64,000 nt of DNA, from assembly GCA_038049695.1 (NCBI GenBank), contig CP142457.1:21838501-21902500 (forward strand), written 5' to 3'. Of the stretch, positions 50,901-63,180 are shown piece after piece. Numbering within the stretch: the stretch's first letter is position 1; every line of letters starts with the position of its first letter. This stretch comes from Cinnamomum chago. Lineage: Eukaryota > Streptophyta > Magnoliopsida > Laurales > Lauraceae. The notes under the pieces are model-generated. The model worked only from the letters and a program-made list of their open reading frames with translations, searched no databases and was not told the DNA's origin. A program made the position numbers and the translations under genes.

Positions 50901-53780
50901 TGTTTTCGTACTAAAGGACCGTACGACCCGCACGAAGTTCGGGTTTCGCCTTTACAAACACTGAACTCCCCGAATGTGTTTTCCTTACCCCAAGATTAGC
51001 CCGAAACCCGTTTTAAACCGAAAAGTAGCTCGAAAGATCTTAAAGAGCGCATCTCAACCCAGAATCCCTTCAAATGGATTTGGAGCCGTAAGGAAAGACA
51101 GAGAGACCCGAAACCCTAATTTAGAGTAAAACGCAATCCCGGATTTTTCCAAAGGGAGACTTTGGACCAAGAGTCGCATTAAACACAGTGTTGACTCAAC
51201 AACTTTCTAGAGCCGCACAGATTATGTTTTTGTTCAAAAGTACCGTACGACCCTCGAACGAAGTTCCGGTTTTCGCCCTAGCAAACACTGAACTCCCCGG
51301 AAGTGATTTCCACACCCAAGATTCACCCGAAACCCGTAGTAACCGAAGAGTAGCTCGGACCATCCTAAAAATCGCATCTCATCCCAAAATCCCTTCATAT
51401 GGATTTAGAGGCGTATGATAAGACAAGGACACCCGAAACCCTTTTTAGTTTAAAACTTGATCCCGGATATTTCTAGATGTTGCCTTTGTGCACAGAGTCG
51501 TAAGAAACACAGTGTGGAGTCAACAATTTCCTAGAGCCACAAAGATTCTGCTTTAGTACAAAAGTATCGTACGTCCCGCGCGAAGTTCGGGTTTTCTCCT
51601 TTACAACCAGAGAACTCCCCGAAAGTGTTTACCATACCCAACATTCGCCCGAAACCCGTTTTAAACAGAAAAGTATATCGAAATATCCTAAAAGGTGCAT
51701 CTCAACCCAGAATACCTTCAAATGGATTTCGAGGCGTGAGAAAAGAGAAGGACACCCGAAACCCCTTTCAGAGTAAAACGTGATCCTGGAATTTTCTAGA
51801 GGGAGTCTTTGGACCAAGAGTCGCATTAAAACACAGTATAGAGTCAACCATATTCTCGAGCCGCATAGATTGTGTTTTCGTACTGAAGGACCGTACGACC
51901 CGCACGAAGTACGGGTTTTCGCCTTTACAAACACTGAACTCCCCGAATGTGTTTTCCTTACCCAAGATTAGCCCGAAACCCGTTTTAAACCGAAAAGTAG
52001 CTCGAAATATCTTAAAGAGCGCATCTCAACCCAGAATCCCTTCAAATGGATTTGGAGCCGTAAGGAAAGACAGAGACACCCGAAACCCCATTTAGAGTAA
52101 AACGCAATCCCGGATTTTTCCAAAGGGAGTCTTTGGACCAAGAGTCGCATGAAACACAGTGTTGAGTAAACAACTTTCTAGAGCCGCACAGATTATGTTT
52201 TCGTTCAAAAGTACCGTAATACCCTCGCACGAAGTTCCGGTTATCTCCCTAGCAAACACTGATCTCCCCGAAAGTGATTTCCACACCCAAGATTCATCCG
52301 AAACCCGTAGTAAACCGAAGAGTAGCTCGGAATATCCTAAAAATCACATCTCATCCCAAAATCCCTTCATATGGATTTAGAGGCGTACGATAAAACAAGG
52401 ACACCCGAAACCCTTTTTAGTTTAAAACTTGATCCCGGATATTTCTAAAGGTTGCCTTTGTACACAGAGTCGCAAGAAACACAGTGGGGAGTCAACAATT
52501 TCCTAGAGCCGCAAAGATTCTGCTTTAGTACAAAAGTATCGTACGTCCCGCGCGAAGTTCGGGTTTTCTCCTTTACAACCAGAGAACTCCCCGAAAGTGT
52601 TTACCATACCCAAGGTTCGCCCGAAACCCGTTTTAAACCGAAATGTATCTCGAAATATCCTAAAAGGTGCATCTCAACCCAGAATACCTTCAAATGGATT
52701 TCGAGGCGTGAGACAAGAGAAGGACACCCGAAACCCCTTCTATAGTAAAACGTGATCCTGGAATTTTCTAGAGGGAGTCTTTGGACCAAGAGTCGCATTA
52801 AAACACAGTGTAGAGTGAACCATATTCTCGAGCCGCATAGATTGTGTTTTCGTACTAAAGGACCGTACGACCCGCACGAAGTACGGGTTTTCGCCTTTAC
52901 AAAAACTGAACTCCCCGAATGTGTTTTCCTTACCCAAGATTCGCCCGAAAACCGTTTTAAACCGAAAAGTAGCTCGAAATATCTTAAAGAGCGCATCAAC
53001 CCAGAATCCCTTCAAATGGATTTGGAGCCGTAAGGAAAGACAGAGACACCCGAAACCCCATTTAGAGTAAAACGCAATCCCGGATTTTTCCAAAGGGAGT
53101 CTTTGGACCAAGAGTCGCATGAAACACAGTGTTGACTCAACAACTTTCTAGAGCCGCACAGATTATGTTTTCGTTCAAAAGTACCGTAATACCCTCGCAC
53201 GAAGTTCCGGTTATCTCCCTAGCAAACACTGATCTCCCCGAAAGTGATTTCCACACCCAAGATTCATCCGAAACCCGTAGTAAACCGAAGAGTAGCTCGG
53301 AATATCCTAAAAATCGCATCTCATCCCAAAATCCCTTCATATGGATTTAGAGGCGTACGATAAGACAAGGACACCCGAAACCCTTTTTAGTTTAAACCTT
53401 GATCCCGGATATTTCTAGATGTTGCCTTTGTACACAGAGTCGCAAGAAACACAGTGTGGAGTCAACAATTTCCTAGAGCCGCAAAGATTCTGCTTTAGTA
53501 CAAAAGTATCGTACGTCCCGCGCGAAGTTCGGGTTTTCTCCTTTACAACCAGAGAACTCCCCGAAAGTGTTTACCATACCCAAGGTTTGCCCGAAATCCG
53601 TTTTAAACCGAAAAGTATCTCGAAATATCCTAAAAGGTGCATCTCAACCCAGAATACCTTTAAATGGATTTCGAGGCGTGAGACAAGAGAAGGACACCCG
53701 AAACCCCTTTTACAGTAAAACGTGATCCTGGAATTTTCTAGAGGGAGTCTTTGGACCAAGAGTCGCATTAAAACACAGTG
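47455..53780. repeat. 6.3-kb satellite segment repeated at +9394 bp, copy 1
   Basis: Variants here recur 9394 bp further right at 56849-63175: TCTCAAAATCCATTC (47495/56889), GCCCTAAACCCG (48086/57480), ACCCAAATTCGCCC (49048/58442), TACCCCAAGATTAGC (50987/60381), GTAGTAACCGAAG (51336/60730), GTACCGTAATACCC (52211/61605). 9394 bp equals 29 monomers, one fewer than ten full trimers; the hybrid monomer at 56340 accounts for the missing one. Agreement begins near 47455 and fades near 53.8 kb. Confidence 0.85.
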
Positions 53781-56700
53781 TAGAGTTAACCATATTCTCG
53801 AGCCGCATAGATTGTGTTTTCGTACTAAAGGACCGTACGTCCCGCACGAAGTTCGGGTTTTCGCCTTTACAAACACTGAACTCCCCGAATGTGTTTTCCT
53901 TACCCAAGATTCGCCCGAAACCCGTTTTAAACCGAAAAGTAGCTCGAAATATCTTAAAGAGCGCATCTCAACCCAGAATCCCTACAAATGGATTTGGAGC
54001 CGTAAGGAAAGACAGAGACACCCGAAATCCCATTTAGAGTAAAACGCAATCCCGGATTTTTCCAAAGGGAGTCTTTGGACCAAGAGTCGCATGAAACACA
54101 GTGTTGACTCAACAACTTTCTAGAGCCGCACAGATTATGTTTTCGTTCAAAAGTACCGGACGACCCTCGCATGAAGTTCCGGTTTTCGCCCTAGCAAACA
54201 CTGAACTCCCTGAAAGTGATTTCCACACCCAAGATTCACCCGAAACCCGTAGTAAACCGAAGAGTAGCTCGGAATATCCTGAAAATCGCATCTCATCCCA
54301 AAATCCCTTCATATGGATTTAGAGGCGTACGATAAGACAAGGACACCCGAAACCCTTTTTAGTTTAAAACTTGATCCCGGATATTTCTAAAGGTTGCCTT
54401 TGTACACAGAGTCGCAAGAAACACAGCGGGGAGTCAACAATTTCCTAGAGCCGCAAAGATTCTGCTTTAGTACAAAAGTATCGTACATCCCGCGCGAAGT
54501 TCGGGTTTTCTCCTTTACAACCAGAGAACTCCCCGAAAGTGTTTACCATACCCAAGGTTTGCCCGAAATCCGTTTTAAACCGAAAAGTATCTCGAAATAT
54601 CCTAAAAGGTGCATCTCAACCCAGAATACCTTTAAATGGATTTCGAGGCGTGAGACAAGAGAAGGACACCCGAAACCCCTTTTACAGTAAAACGTGATCC
54701 TGGAATTTTCTAGAGGGAGTCTTTGGACCAAGAGTCGCATTAAAACACAGTGTAGAGTCAACCATATTCTCGAGCCGCTTAGATTGTGTTTTCGTACTAA
54801 AGGACCGTACGACCCGCACGAAGTTCGGGTTTTCTCCTTTACAAACACCGATCTCCCCGAATGTGTTTTCCTTACCCAAGATTCGCCCAAAACCCGTTTT
54901 AAACCGAAAAGTAGCTCGAAATATCTTAAAGAGCGCATCTCAACACAGAATCCCTTCAAATGGATTTGGAGCCGTAAGGAAAGACAGAGACACACGAAAC
55001 CCCATTTAGAGTAAAACGCAATCCCAGATTTTTCCAAAGGGAGTCTTTGGACCAAGAGTCGCATGAAACACAGTGTTGACTCAACAACTTTCTAGAGCCG
55101 CACGGATTATGTTTTCATTCAGAAGTACCGTACGACCCTCGCATGAAGTTCCGGTTTTCGCCCTAGCAAACACTGAACTCCCTGAAAGTGATTTCCACAC
55201 CCAAGATTCACCCGAAACCCGTAGTAAACCGAAGAGTAGCTCGGAATATCCTGAAAATCGCATCTCATCCCAAAATCCCTTCATATGGATTTAGAGGCGT
55301 ACGATAAGACAAGGACACCCGAAACCCTTTTTAGTTTAAAACTTGATCCCGGATATATCTAAAGGTTGCCTTTGTACACAGAGTCGCAAGAAACACAGCG
55401 GGGAGTCAACAATTTCCTAGAGCCGCAAAGATTCTGCTTTAGTACAAAAGTATCGTACATCCCGCGCGAAGTTCGGGTTTTCTCCTTTACAACCAGAGAA
55501 CTCCCCGAAAGTGTTTACCATACCCAAGGTTCGCCCGAAACCCGTTTTAAACCGAAAAGTAGCTCGAAATATCCTAAAAGGAGCGTCTCAACCCAGAATA
55601 CCTTCAAATGGATTTCGAGGCGTGAGACAAGAGAAGGACACCCGAAACACCTTCTAGAGTAAAACGTGATCCTGGAATTTTCTAGAGGGAGTCTTTGGAC
55701 CAAGAGTCGCATTAAAACACAGTGTAGAGTCAACCATATTCTCGAGCCGCATAGATTGTGTTTTCGTACTAAAGGACCGTACGACACGCATGAAGTTCGG
55801 ATTTTCGCCTTTACAAACACTGAACTCCCCGAATGTGTTTTCCTTACCCAAGATTCTCCCGAAACCCGTTTTAAACCGAAAAGTAGCTCGAAATATCTTA
55901 AAGAGCGCAACTCAACCCAGAATCCCTTCAAATGGATTTGAAGCCGTAAGGAAAGACAGAGACACCCGAAACCCCATTTAGAATAAAACGCAATCCATTC
56001 GATTTTTCCAAAGGGAGTCTTTGGACCAAGAGTCGCATGAAACACAGTGTTGACTCAACAACTTTCTAGAGCCGCACGGATTATGTTTTCATTCAAAAGT
56101 ACCGTACGACCCTCGCATGAAGTTCCGGTTTTCGCCCTAGCAAACACTGAACTCCCCGAAAGTGATTTCCACACCCAAGATTGACCCGAAACCCGTAGTA
56201 AACCGAAGAGTAGCTCGGAATATCCTAAAAATCGCATCTCATCCCAAAATCCCTTCATATGGATTTAGAGGCGTAAGACAAGACCAGGACACCCTAAACC
56301 CTTTTTAGTTTAGAACTTGATCCCGGATATTTCTAAAGGTTGCCTTTGTACACATAGTCGCAAGAAACACAATGTAGAGTCAACCATATTCTCGAGCCGC
56401 ATAGATTGTGTATTCGTACTGAAGGACCGTACGACCCGCACGAAGTTCGGGTTTTCGCCTTTACAAACACTCAACTCCCCGAATGTGTTTTCCTTACCCA
56501 AGATTCGCCCGAAACCCGTTTTAAACCGAAAAGTAGCTCGAAATATCTTAAAGAGCGCATCTCAACCCAGAATCCCTTCAAATGGATTTGGAGCCGTAAG
56601 GAAAGACAGAGACACCCGAAACCCCATTTAGAGTAAAACGCAATCCCAGATTTTTCCAAAGGGAGTCTTTCGACCAAGAGTCGCATGAAACACAGTGTTG

Positions 56701-56848
56701 ACTCAACAACTTTCTAGAGCCGCACGGATTATGTTTTCATTCAAAAGTACCGTACGACCCTCGCATGAAGTTCCGGTTTTCGCCCTAGCAAACACTGAAC
56801 TCCCTGAAAGTGATTTCCACACCCAAGATTCACCCGAAACCCGTAGTA
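53781..56848. repeat. Satellite spacer between the two 6.3-kb copies, contains the hybrid monomer
   Basis: A-B-C trimers with A starts at 54394, 55366 and the hybrid 56340. Distinctive C monomers carry CGCACGGATTATG and TTCATTC (about 55098, 56078, 56722). One B-to-C junction has CAATCCATTCGATTTTTCC (55991), a small local change from the usual CAATCCCGGATTTTTCC. Nothing here resembles a gene. Confidence 0.75.
56340..56664. repeat. Hybrid A/B monomer that breaks the trimer register
   Basis: Starts as A (TTGCCTTTGTACACATAGTCGCAAGAAACACAA) and continues as B from about 56373 (TAGAGTCAACCATATTCTCG). One monomer length follows before a normal C. The next A start is only 648 bp away (56988) instead of 972. 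The fusion point lies in ACACA(G/A)TGT, which A and B share, as expected of unequal crossing-over or a deletion between adjacent A and B monomers. Confidence 0.88.
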
Positions 56849-59800
56849 AACCGAAGAGTAGCTCGGAATATCCTGAAAATCGCATCTCATCTCAAAATCC
56901 ATTCATATGGATTTAGAGGCGTACGATAAGACAAGGACACCCGAAACCCTTTTTAGTTTAAAACTTGATCCCGGATATTTCTAAAGGTTGCCTTTGAGCA
57001 CAGAGTCGCAAGAAACACAGTGGGGAGTCAACAATTTCCTAGAGCCGCAAAGATTCTGCTTTAGTACAAATGTATCGTACATCGCGCGCGAAGTTCGGGT
57101 TTTCTCCTTTACAACCAGAGCACTCCCCGAAAGTGTTTACCATACCCAAGGTTCGCCCGAAACCCGTTTTAAACCGAAAAGTAGCTCGAAATATCCTAAA
57201 AGGAGCGTCTCAACCCAGTATACCTTCAAATGGATTTCGAGGCGTGAGACAAGAGAAGGACACCCGAAACACCTTCTAGAGTAAAACGTGATCCTGGAAT
57301 TTTCTAGAGGGAGTCTTTGGACCAAGAGTCGCATTAAAACACAGTGTAGAGTCAACCATATTCTCGAGCCGCATAGATTGTGTTTTCGTACTAAAGGACC
57401 GTACGACCCGCACGAAGTTCGGGTTTTCGCCTTTACAAACACCGATCTCCCCGAATGTGTTTTCCTTACCCAAGATTCGCCCTAAACCCGTTTTAAACCG
57501 AAAAGTAGCTCGAAATATCTTAAAGAGCGCATCTTAACCCAAAATCCGTTCAAATGGATTTGGAGCCGTAAGGAAAGATAGAGACACCCGAAACCCCATT
57601 TAGAGTAAAACGCAATCCCGGATTTTTCCAAAGGTAGTCTTTGGACCAAGAGTCGCATGAAACACAGTGTTGACTCAACAACTTTCTAGAGCCGCACAGA
57701 TTATGTTTTCGTTCAAAAGTACCGTACGACCGTCGCATGAAGTTCCGATTTTCGCCCTAGCAAACACTGAACTCCCCGAAAGTGATATCCACACCCAAGA
57801 TTGACCCGAAACCCGTAGTAAACCGAAGAGTAGCTCGGAATATCCTAAAAATCGCATCTCATCCCAAAATCCCTTCATATGGGTTTAGAGGCGTACGATA
57901 AGAAAAGGACACCCGAAACCCTTTTTAGTTTAAAACTTGATCCCGGATATTTCTAAAGGTTGCCTTTGTACACAGAGTCACAGGAAACACAGTGTGGAGT
58001 CAACAATTTCCTAGAGCTGCAAAGATTCTGCTTTAGTACAAAAGTATCGTACGTCCCGCGCGAAGTTCGGGTTTTCTCCTTTACAACCAGAGAACTCCCC
58101 GAAATTGTTTATCAAACCTAAGGTTCGCCCAAAACCCGTTTTAAACCGAAAAGTATCTCGAAATATCCTAAAAGGTGCATCTCAACCCAGAATACCTTCA
58201 AATGGATTTCGAGGCGTGAGACAAGAGAAGGACACCCGAAACCCCTTCTAGAGTAAAACGTGATCCTGGAATTTTCTAGAGGGAGTCTTTGGACCAAGAG
58301 TCGCATTAAAACACAGTGTAGAGTCAACCATATTCTCGAGCCGCATAGATTGTGTTTTCGTACTAAAGGACCGTACGACCCGCACGAAGTTCGGGTTTTC
58401 GCCTTTACAATCACCGATCTCCCCGAATGTGTTTTCCTTACCCAAATTCGCCCGAAACCCATTTTTAACCGAAAAGTAGCTCGAAATATCTTAAAGAGCG
58501 CATCTCAACCCAGAATCCCTTCAAATGGATTTGGGGCCGCAAGGAAAGACAGAGACACCCGAAACCCCATTTAGAGTAAAACCCAATCCCGGATTTTTCC
58601 AAAGGTAGTCTTTGGACCAAGAGTCGCATGAAACACAGTGTTGACTCAACAACTTTCTAGAGCCGCACAGATTATGTTTTCATTCAAAAGTACCGTACGA
58701 CCGTCGCATGAAGTTCCGATTTTCGCCCTAGCAAACACTGAACTCCCCGAAAGTGATTTCCACACCCAAGATTGACCCGAAACCCGTAGTAAACCGAAGA
58801 GTAGCTCGGAATATCCTAAAAATCGCATCTCATCCCAAAATCCCTTCATATGGGTTTAGAGGCGTACGATAAGAAAAGGACACCCGAAACCCTTTTTAGT
58901 TTAAAACTTGATCCCGGATATTTCTAAAGGTTGCCTTTGTACACAGAGTCACAGGAAACACAGTGTGGAGTCAACAATTTCCTAGAGCTGCAAAGATTCT
59001 GCTTTAGTACAAAAGTATCGTACGTCCCGCGCGAAGTTCGGGTTTTCTCCTTTACAACCAGAGAACTCCCCGAAATTGTTTATCAAACCCAAGGTTCGCC
59101 CAAAACCCGTTTTAAACCGAAAAGTATCTCGAAATATCCTAAAAGGTGCATCTCAACCCAGAATACCTTCAAATGGATTTCGAGGCGTGAGACAAGAGAA
59201 GGACACCCGAAACCCCTTCTAGAGTAAAACGTGATCCTGGAATTTTCTAGAGGGAGTCTTTGGACCAAGAGTCGCAGTAAAACACAGTGTAGAGTCAACC
59301 ATATTCTCGAGCCGCATAGATTGTGTTTTCGTACTAAAGGACCGTACGACCCGCACGAAGTTCGGGTTTTCGCCTTTACAATCACCGATCTCCCCGAATG
59401 TGTTTTCCTTACCCAAATTCGCCCGAAACCCATTTTTAACCGAAAAGTAGCTCGAAATATCTTAAAGAGCGCATCTCAACCCAGAATCCCTTCAAATGGA
59501 TTTGGGGCCGCAAGGAAAGACAGAGACACCCGAAACCCCATTTAGAGTAAAACCCAATCCCGGATTTTTCCAAAGGTAGTCTTTGGACCAAGAGTCGCAT
59601 GAAACACAGTGTTGACTCAACAACTTTCTAGAGCCGCACAGATTATGTTTTCATTCAAAAGTACCGTACGACCCTCGCATGAAGTTCCGATTTTCGCCCT
59701 AGCAAACACTGAACTCCCCGAAAGTGATTTCCACACCCAAGATTGACCCGAAACCCGTAGTAAACCGAAGAGTAGCTTGGAATATCCTAAAAATCGCATC

Positions 59801-62800
59801 TCATCCCAAAATCCCTTCATATGGATTTGGAGGCGTACGACAAGAAAAGGACACCCGAAACCCTTTTTAGTTTAAAACTTCATCCCGGATATTTCTAGAT
59901 GTTGCCTTTGTACACAGAGTCGCAGGAAACACAGTGTGGAGTCAACAATTTCCTAGAGCCGCAAAGATTCTGCTTTAGTACAAAAGTATAGTACGTCCCG
60001 CGCGAAGTTTGGGTTTTCTCCTTTACAACCAGAGAACTCCCCGAAAGTGTTTACCATACCCAAGGTTCGCCCGAAACCCGTTTTAAACCGAAAAGTATCT
60101 CTAAATATCTTAAAAGGTGCATCTCAACCCAGAATACCTTCAAATGGATTTCGAGGCGTGAGACAAGAGAAGGACACCCGAAACCCATTATAGAGTGAAA
60201 CGTGATCCTGGAATTTTCTAGAAGGAGACTTTGGACCAAGAATCGCATTAAAACACAGTGTAGAGTCAATCATATTCTCGAGCCGCATAGATTGTGTTTT
60301 CGTACTAAAGGACCGTACGACCCGCACGAAGTTCGGGTTTCGCCTTTACAAACACTGAACTCCCCGAATGTGTTTTCCTTACCCCAAGATTAGCCCGAAA
60401 CCCGTTTTAAACCGAAAAGTAGCTCGAAAGATCTTAAAGAGCGCATCTCAACCCAGAATCCCTTCAAATGGATTTGGAGCCGTAAGGAAAGACAGAGAGA
60501 CCCGAAACCCTAATTTAGAGTAAAACGCAATCCCGGATTTTTCCAAAGGGAGACTTTGGACCAAGAGTCGCATTAAACACAGTGTTGACTCAACAACTTT
60601 CTAGAGCCGCACAGATTATGTTTTTGTTCAAAAGTACCGTACGACCCTCGAACGAAGTTCCGGTTTTCGCCCTAGCAAACACTGAACTCCCCGGAAGTGA
60701 TTTCCACACCCAAGATTCACCCGAAACCCGTAGTAACCGAAGAGTAGCTCGGAACATCCTAAAAATCGCATCTCATCCCAAAATCCCTTCATATGGATTT
60801 AGAGGCGTATGATAAGACAAGGACACCCGAAACCCTTTTTAGTTTAAAACTTGATCCCGGATATTTCTAGATGTTGCCTTTGTGCACAGAGTCGTAAGAA
60901 ACACAGTGTGGAGTCAACAATTTCCTAGAGCCACAAAGATTCTGCTTTAGTACAAAAGTATCGTACGTCCCGCGCGAAGTTCGGGTTTTCTCCTTTACAA
61001 CCAGAGAACTCCCCGAAAGTGTTTACCATACCCAACATTCGCCCGAAACCCGTTTTAAACAGAAAAGTATATCGAAATATCCTAAAAGGTGCATCTCAAC
61101 CCAGAATACCTTCAAATGGATTTCGAGGCGTGAGAAAAGAGAAGGACACCCGAAACCCCTTTCAGAGTAAAACGTGATCCTGGAATTTTCTAGAGGGAGT
61201 CTTTGGACCAAGAGTCGCATTAAAACACAGTATAGAGTCAACCATATTCTCGAGCCGCATAGATTGTGTTTTCGTACTGAAGGACCGTACGACCCGCACG
61301 AAGTACGGGTTTTCGCCTTTACAAACACTGAACTCCCCGAATGTGTTTTCCTTACCCAAGATTAGCCCGAAACCCGTTTTAAACCGAAAAGTAGCTCGAA
61401 ATATCTTAAAGAGCGCATCTCAACCCAGAATCCCTTCAAATGGATTTGGAGCCGTAAGGAAAGACAGAGACACCCGAAACCCCATTTAGAGTAAAACGCA
61501 ATCCCGGATTTTTCCAAAGGGAGTCTTTGGACCAAGAGTCGCATGAAACACAGTGTTGAGTAAACAACTTTCTAGAGCCGCACAGATTATGTTTTCGTTC
61601 AAAAGTACCGTAATACCCTCGCACGAAGTTCCGGTTATCTCCCTAGCAAACACTGATCTCCCCGAAAGTGATTTCCACACCCAAGATTCATCCGAAACCC
61701 GTAGTAAACCGAAGAGTAGCTCGGAATATCCTAAAAATCACATCTCATCCCAAAATCCCTTCATATGGATTTAGAGGCGTACGATAAAACAAGGACACCC
61801 GAAACCCTTTTTAGTTTAAAACTTGATCCCGGATATTTCTAAAGGTTGCCTTTGTACACAGAGTCGCAAGAAACACAGTGGGGAGTCAACAATTTCCTAG
61901 AGCCGCAAAGATTCTGCTTTAGTACAAAAGTATCGTACGTCCCGCGCGAAGTTCGGGTTTTCTCCTTTACAACCAGAGAACTCCCCGAAAGTGTTTACCA
62001 TACCCAAGGTTCGCCCGAAACCCGTTTTAAACCGAAATGTATCTCGAAATATCCTAAAAGGTGCATCTCAACCCAGAATACCTTCAAATGGATTTCGAGG
62101 CGTGAGACAAGAGAAGGACACCCGAAACCCCTTCTATAGTAAAACGTGATCCTGGAATTTTCTAGGGGGAGTCTTTGGACCAAGAGTCGCATTAAAACAC
62201 AGTGTAGAGTGAACCATATTCTCGAGCCGCATAGATTGTGTTTTCGTACTAAAGGACCGTACGACCCGCACGAAGTACGGGTTTTCGCCTTTACAAAAAC
62301 TGAACTCCCCGAATGTGTTTTCCTTACCCAAGATTCGCCCGAAAATCGTTTTAAACCGAAAAGTAGCTCGAAATATCTTAAAGAGCGCATCAACCCAGAA
62401 TCCCTTCAAATGGATTTGGAGCCGTAAGGAAAGACAGAGACACCCGAAACCCCATTTAGAGTAAAACGCAATCCCGGATTTTTCCAAAGGGAGTCTTTGG
62501 ACCAAGAGTCGCATGAAACACAGTGTTGACTCAACAACTTTCTAGAGCCGCACAGATTATGTTTTCGTTCAAAAGTACCGTAATACCCTCGCACGAAGTT
62601 CCGGTTATCTCCCTAGCAAACACTGATCTCCCCGAAAGTGATTTCCACACCCAAGATTCATTCGAAACCCGTAGTAAACCGAAGAGTAGCTCGGAATATC
62701 CTAAAAATCGCATCTCATCCCAAAATCCCTTCATATGGATTTAGAGGCGTACGATAAGACAAGGACACCCGAAACCCTTTTTAGTTTAAACCTTGATCCC

Positions 62801-63180
62801 GGATATTTCTAGATGTTGCCTTTGTACACAGAGTCGCAAGAAACACAGTGTGGAGTCAACAATTTCCTAGAGCCGCAAAGATTCTGCTTTAGTACAAAAG
62901 TATCGTACGTCCCGCGCGAAGTTCGGGTTTTCTCCTTTACAACCAGAGAACTCCCCGAAAGTGTTTACCATACCCAAGGTTTGCCCGAACTCCGTTTTAA
63001 ACCGAAAAGTTTCTCGAAATATCCTAAAAGGTGCATCTCAACCCAGAATACCTTTAAATGGATTTCGAGGCGTGAGACAAGAGAAGGACACCCGAAACCC
63101 CTTTTACAGTAAAACGTGATCCTGGAATTTTCTAGAGGGAGTCTTTGGACCAAGAGTCGCATTAAAACACAGTGTAGAGT
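56849..63180. repeat. 6.3-kb satellite segment repeated at +9394 bp, copy 2
   Basis: Second copy of 47455-53780. Only scattered single-base changes were seen, for example AGCATTAAAA/AGCAGTAAAA type changes near 59277, GGACCATCC/GGAACATCC (51358/60752) and CTAGAGG/CTAGGGG (52772/62166). Beyond about 63.18 kb the match with copy 1 falls off: a base is missing in GAATGTTTTTCC near 63285 and the A leader reads TAGATG rather than TAAAGG. Confidence 0.83.
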
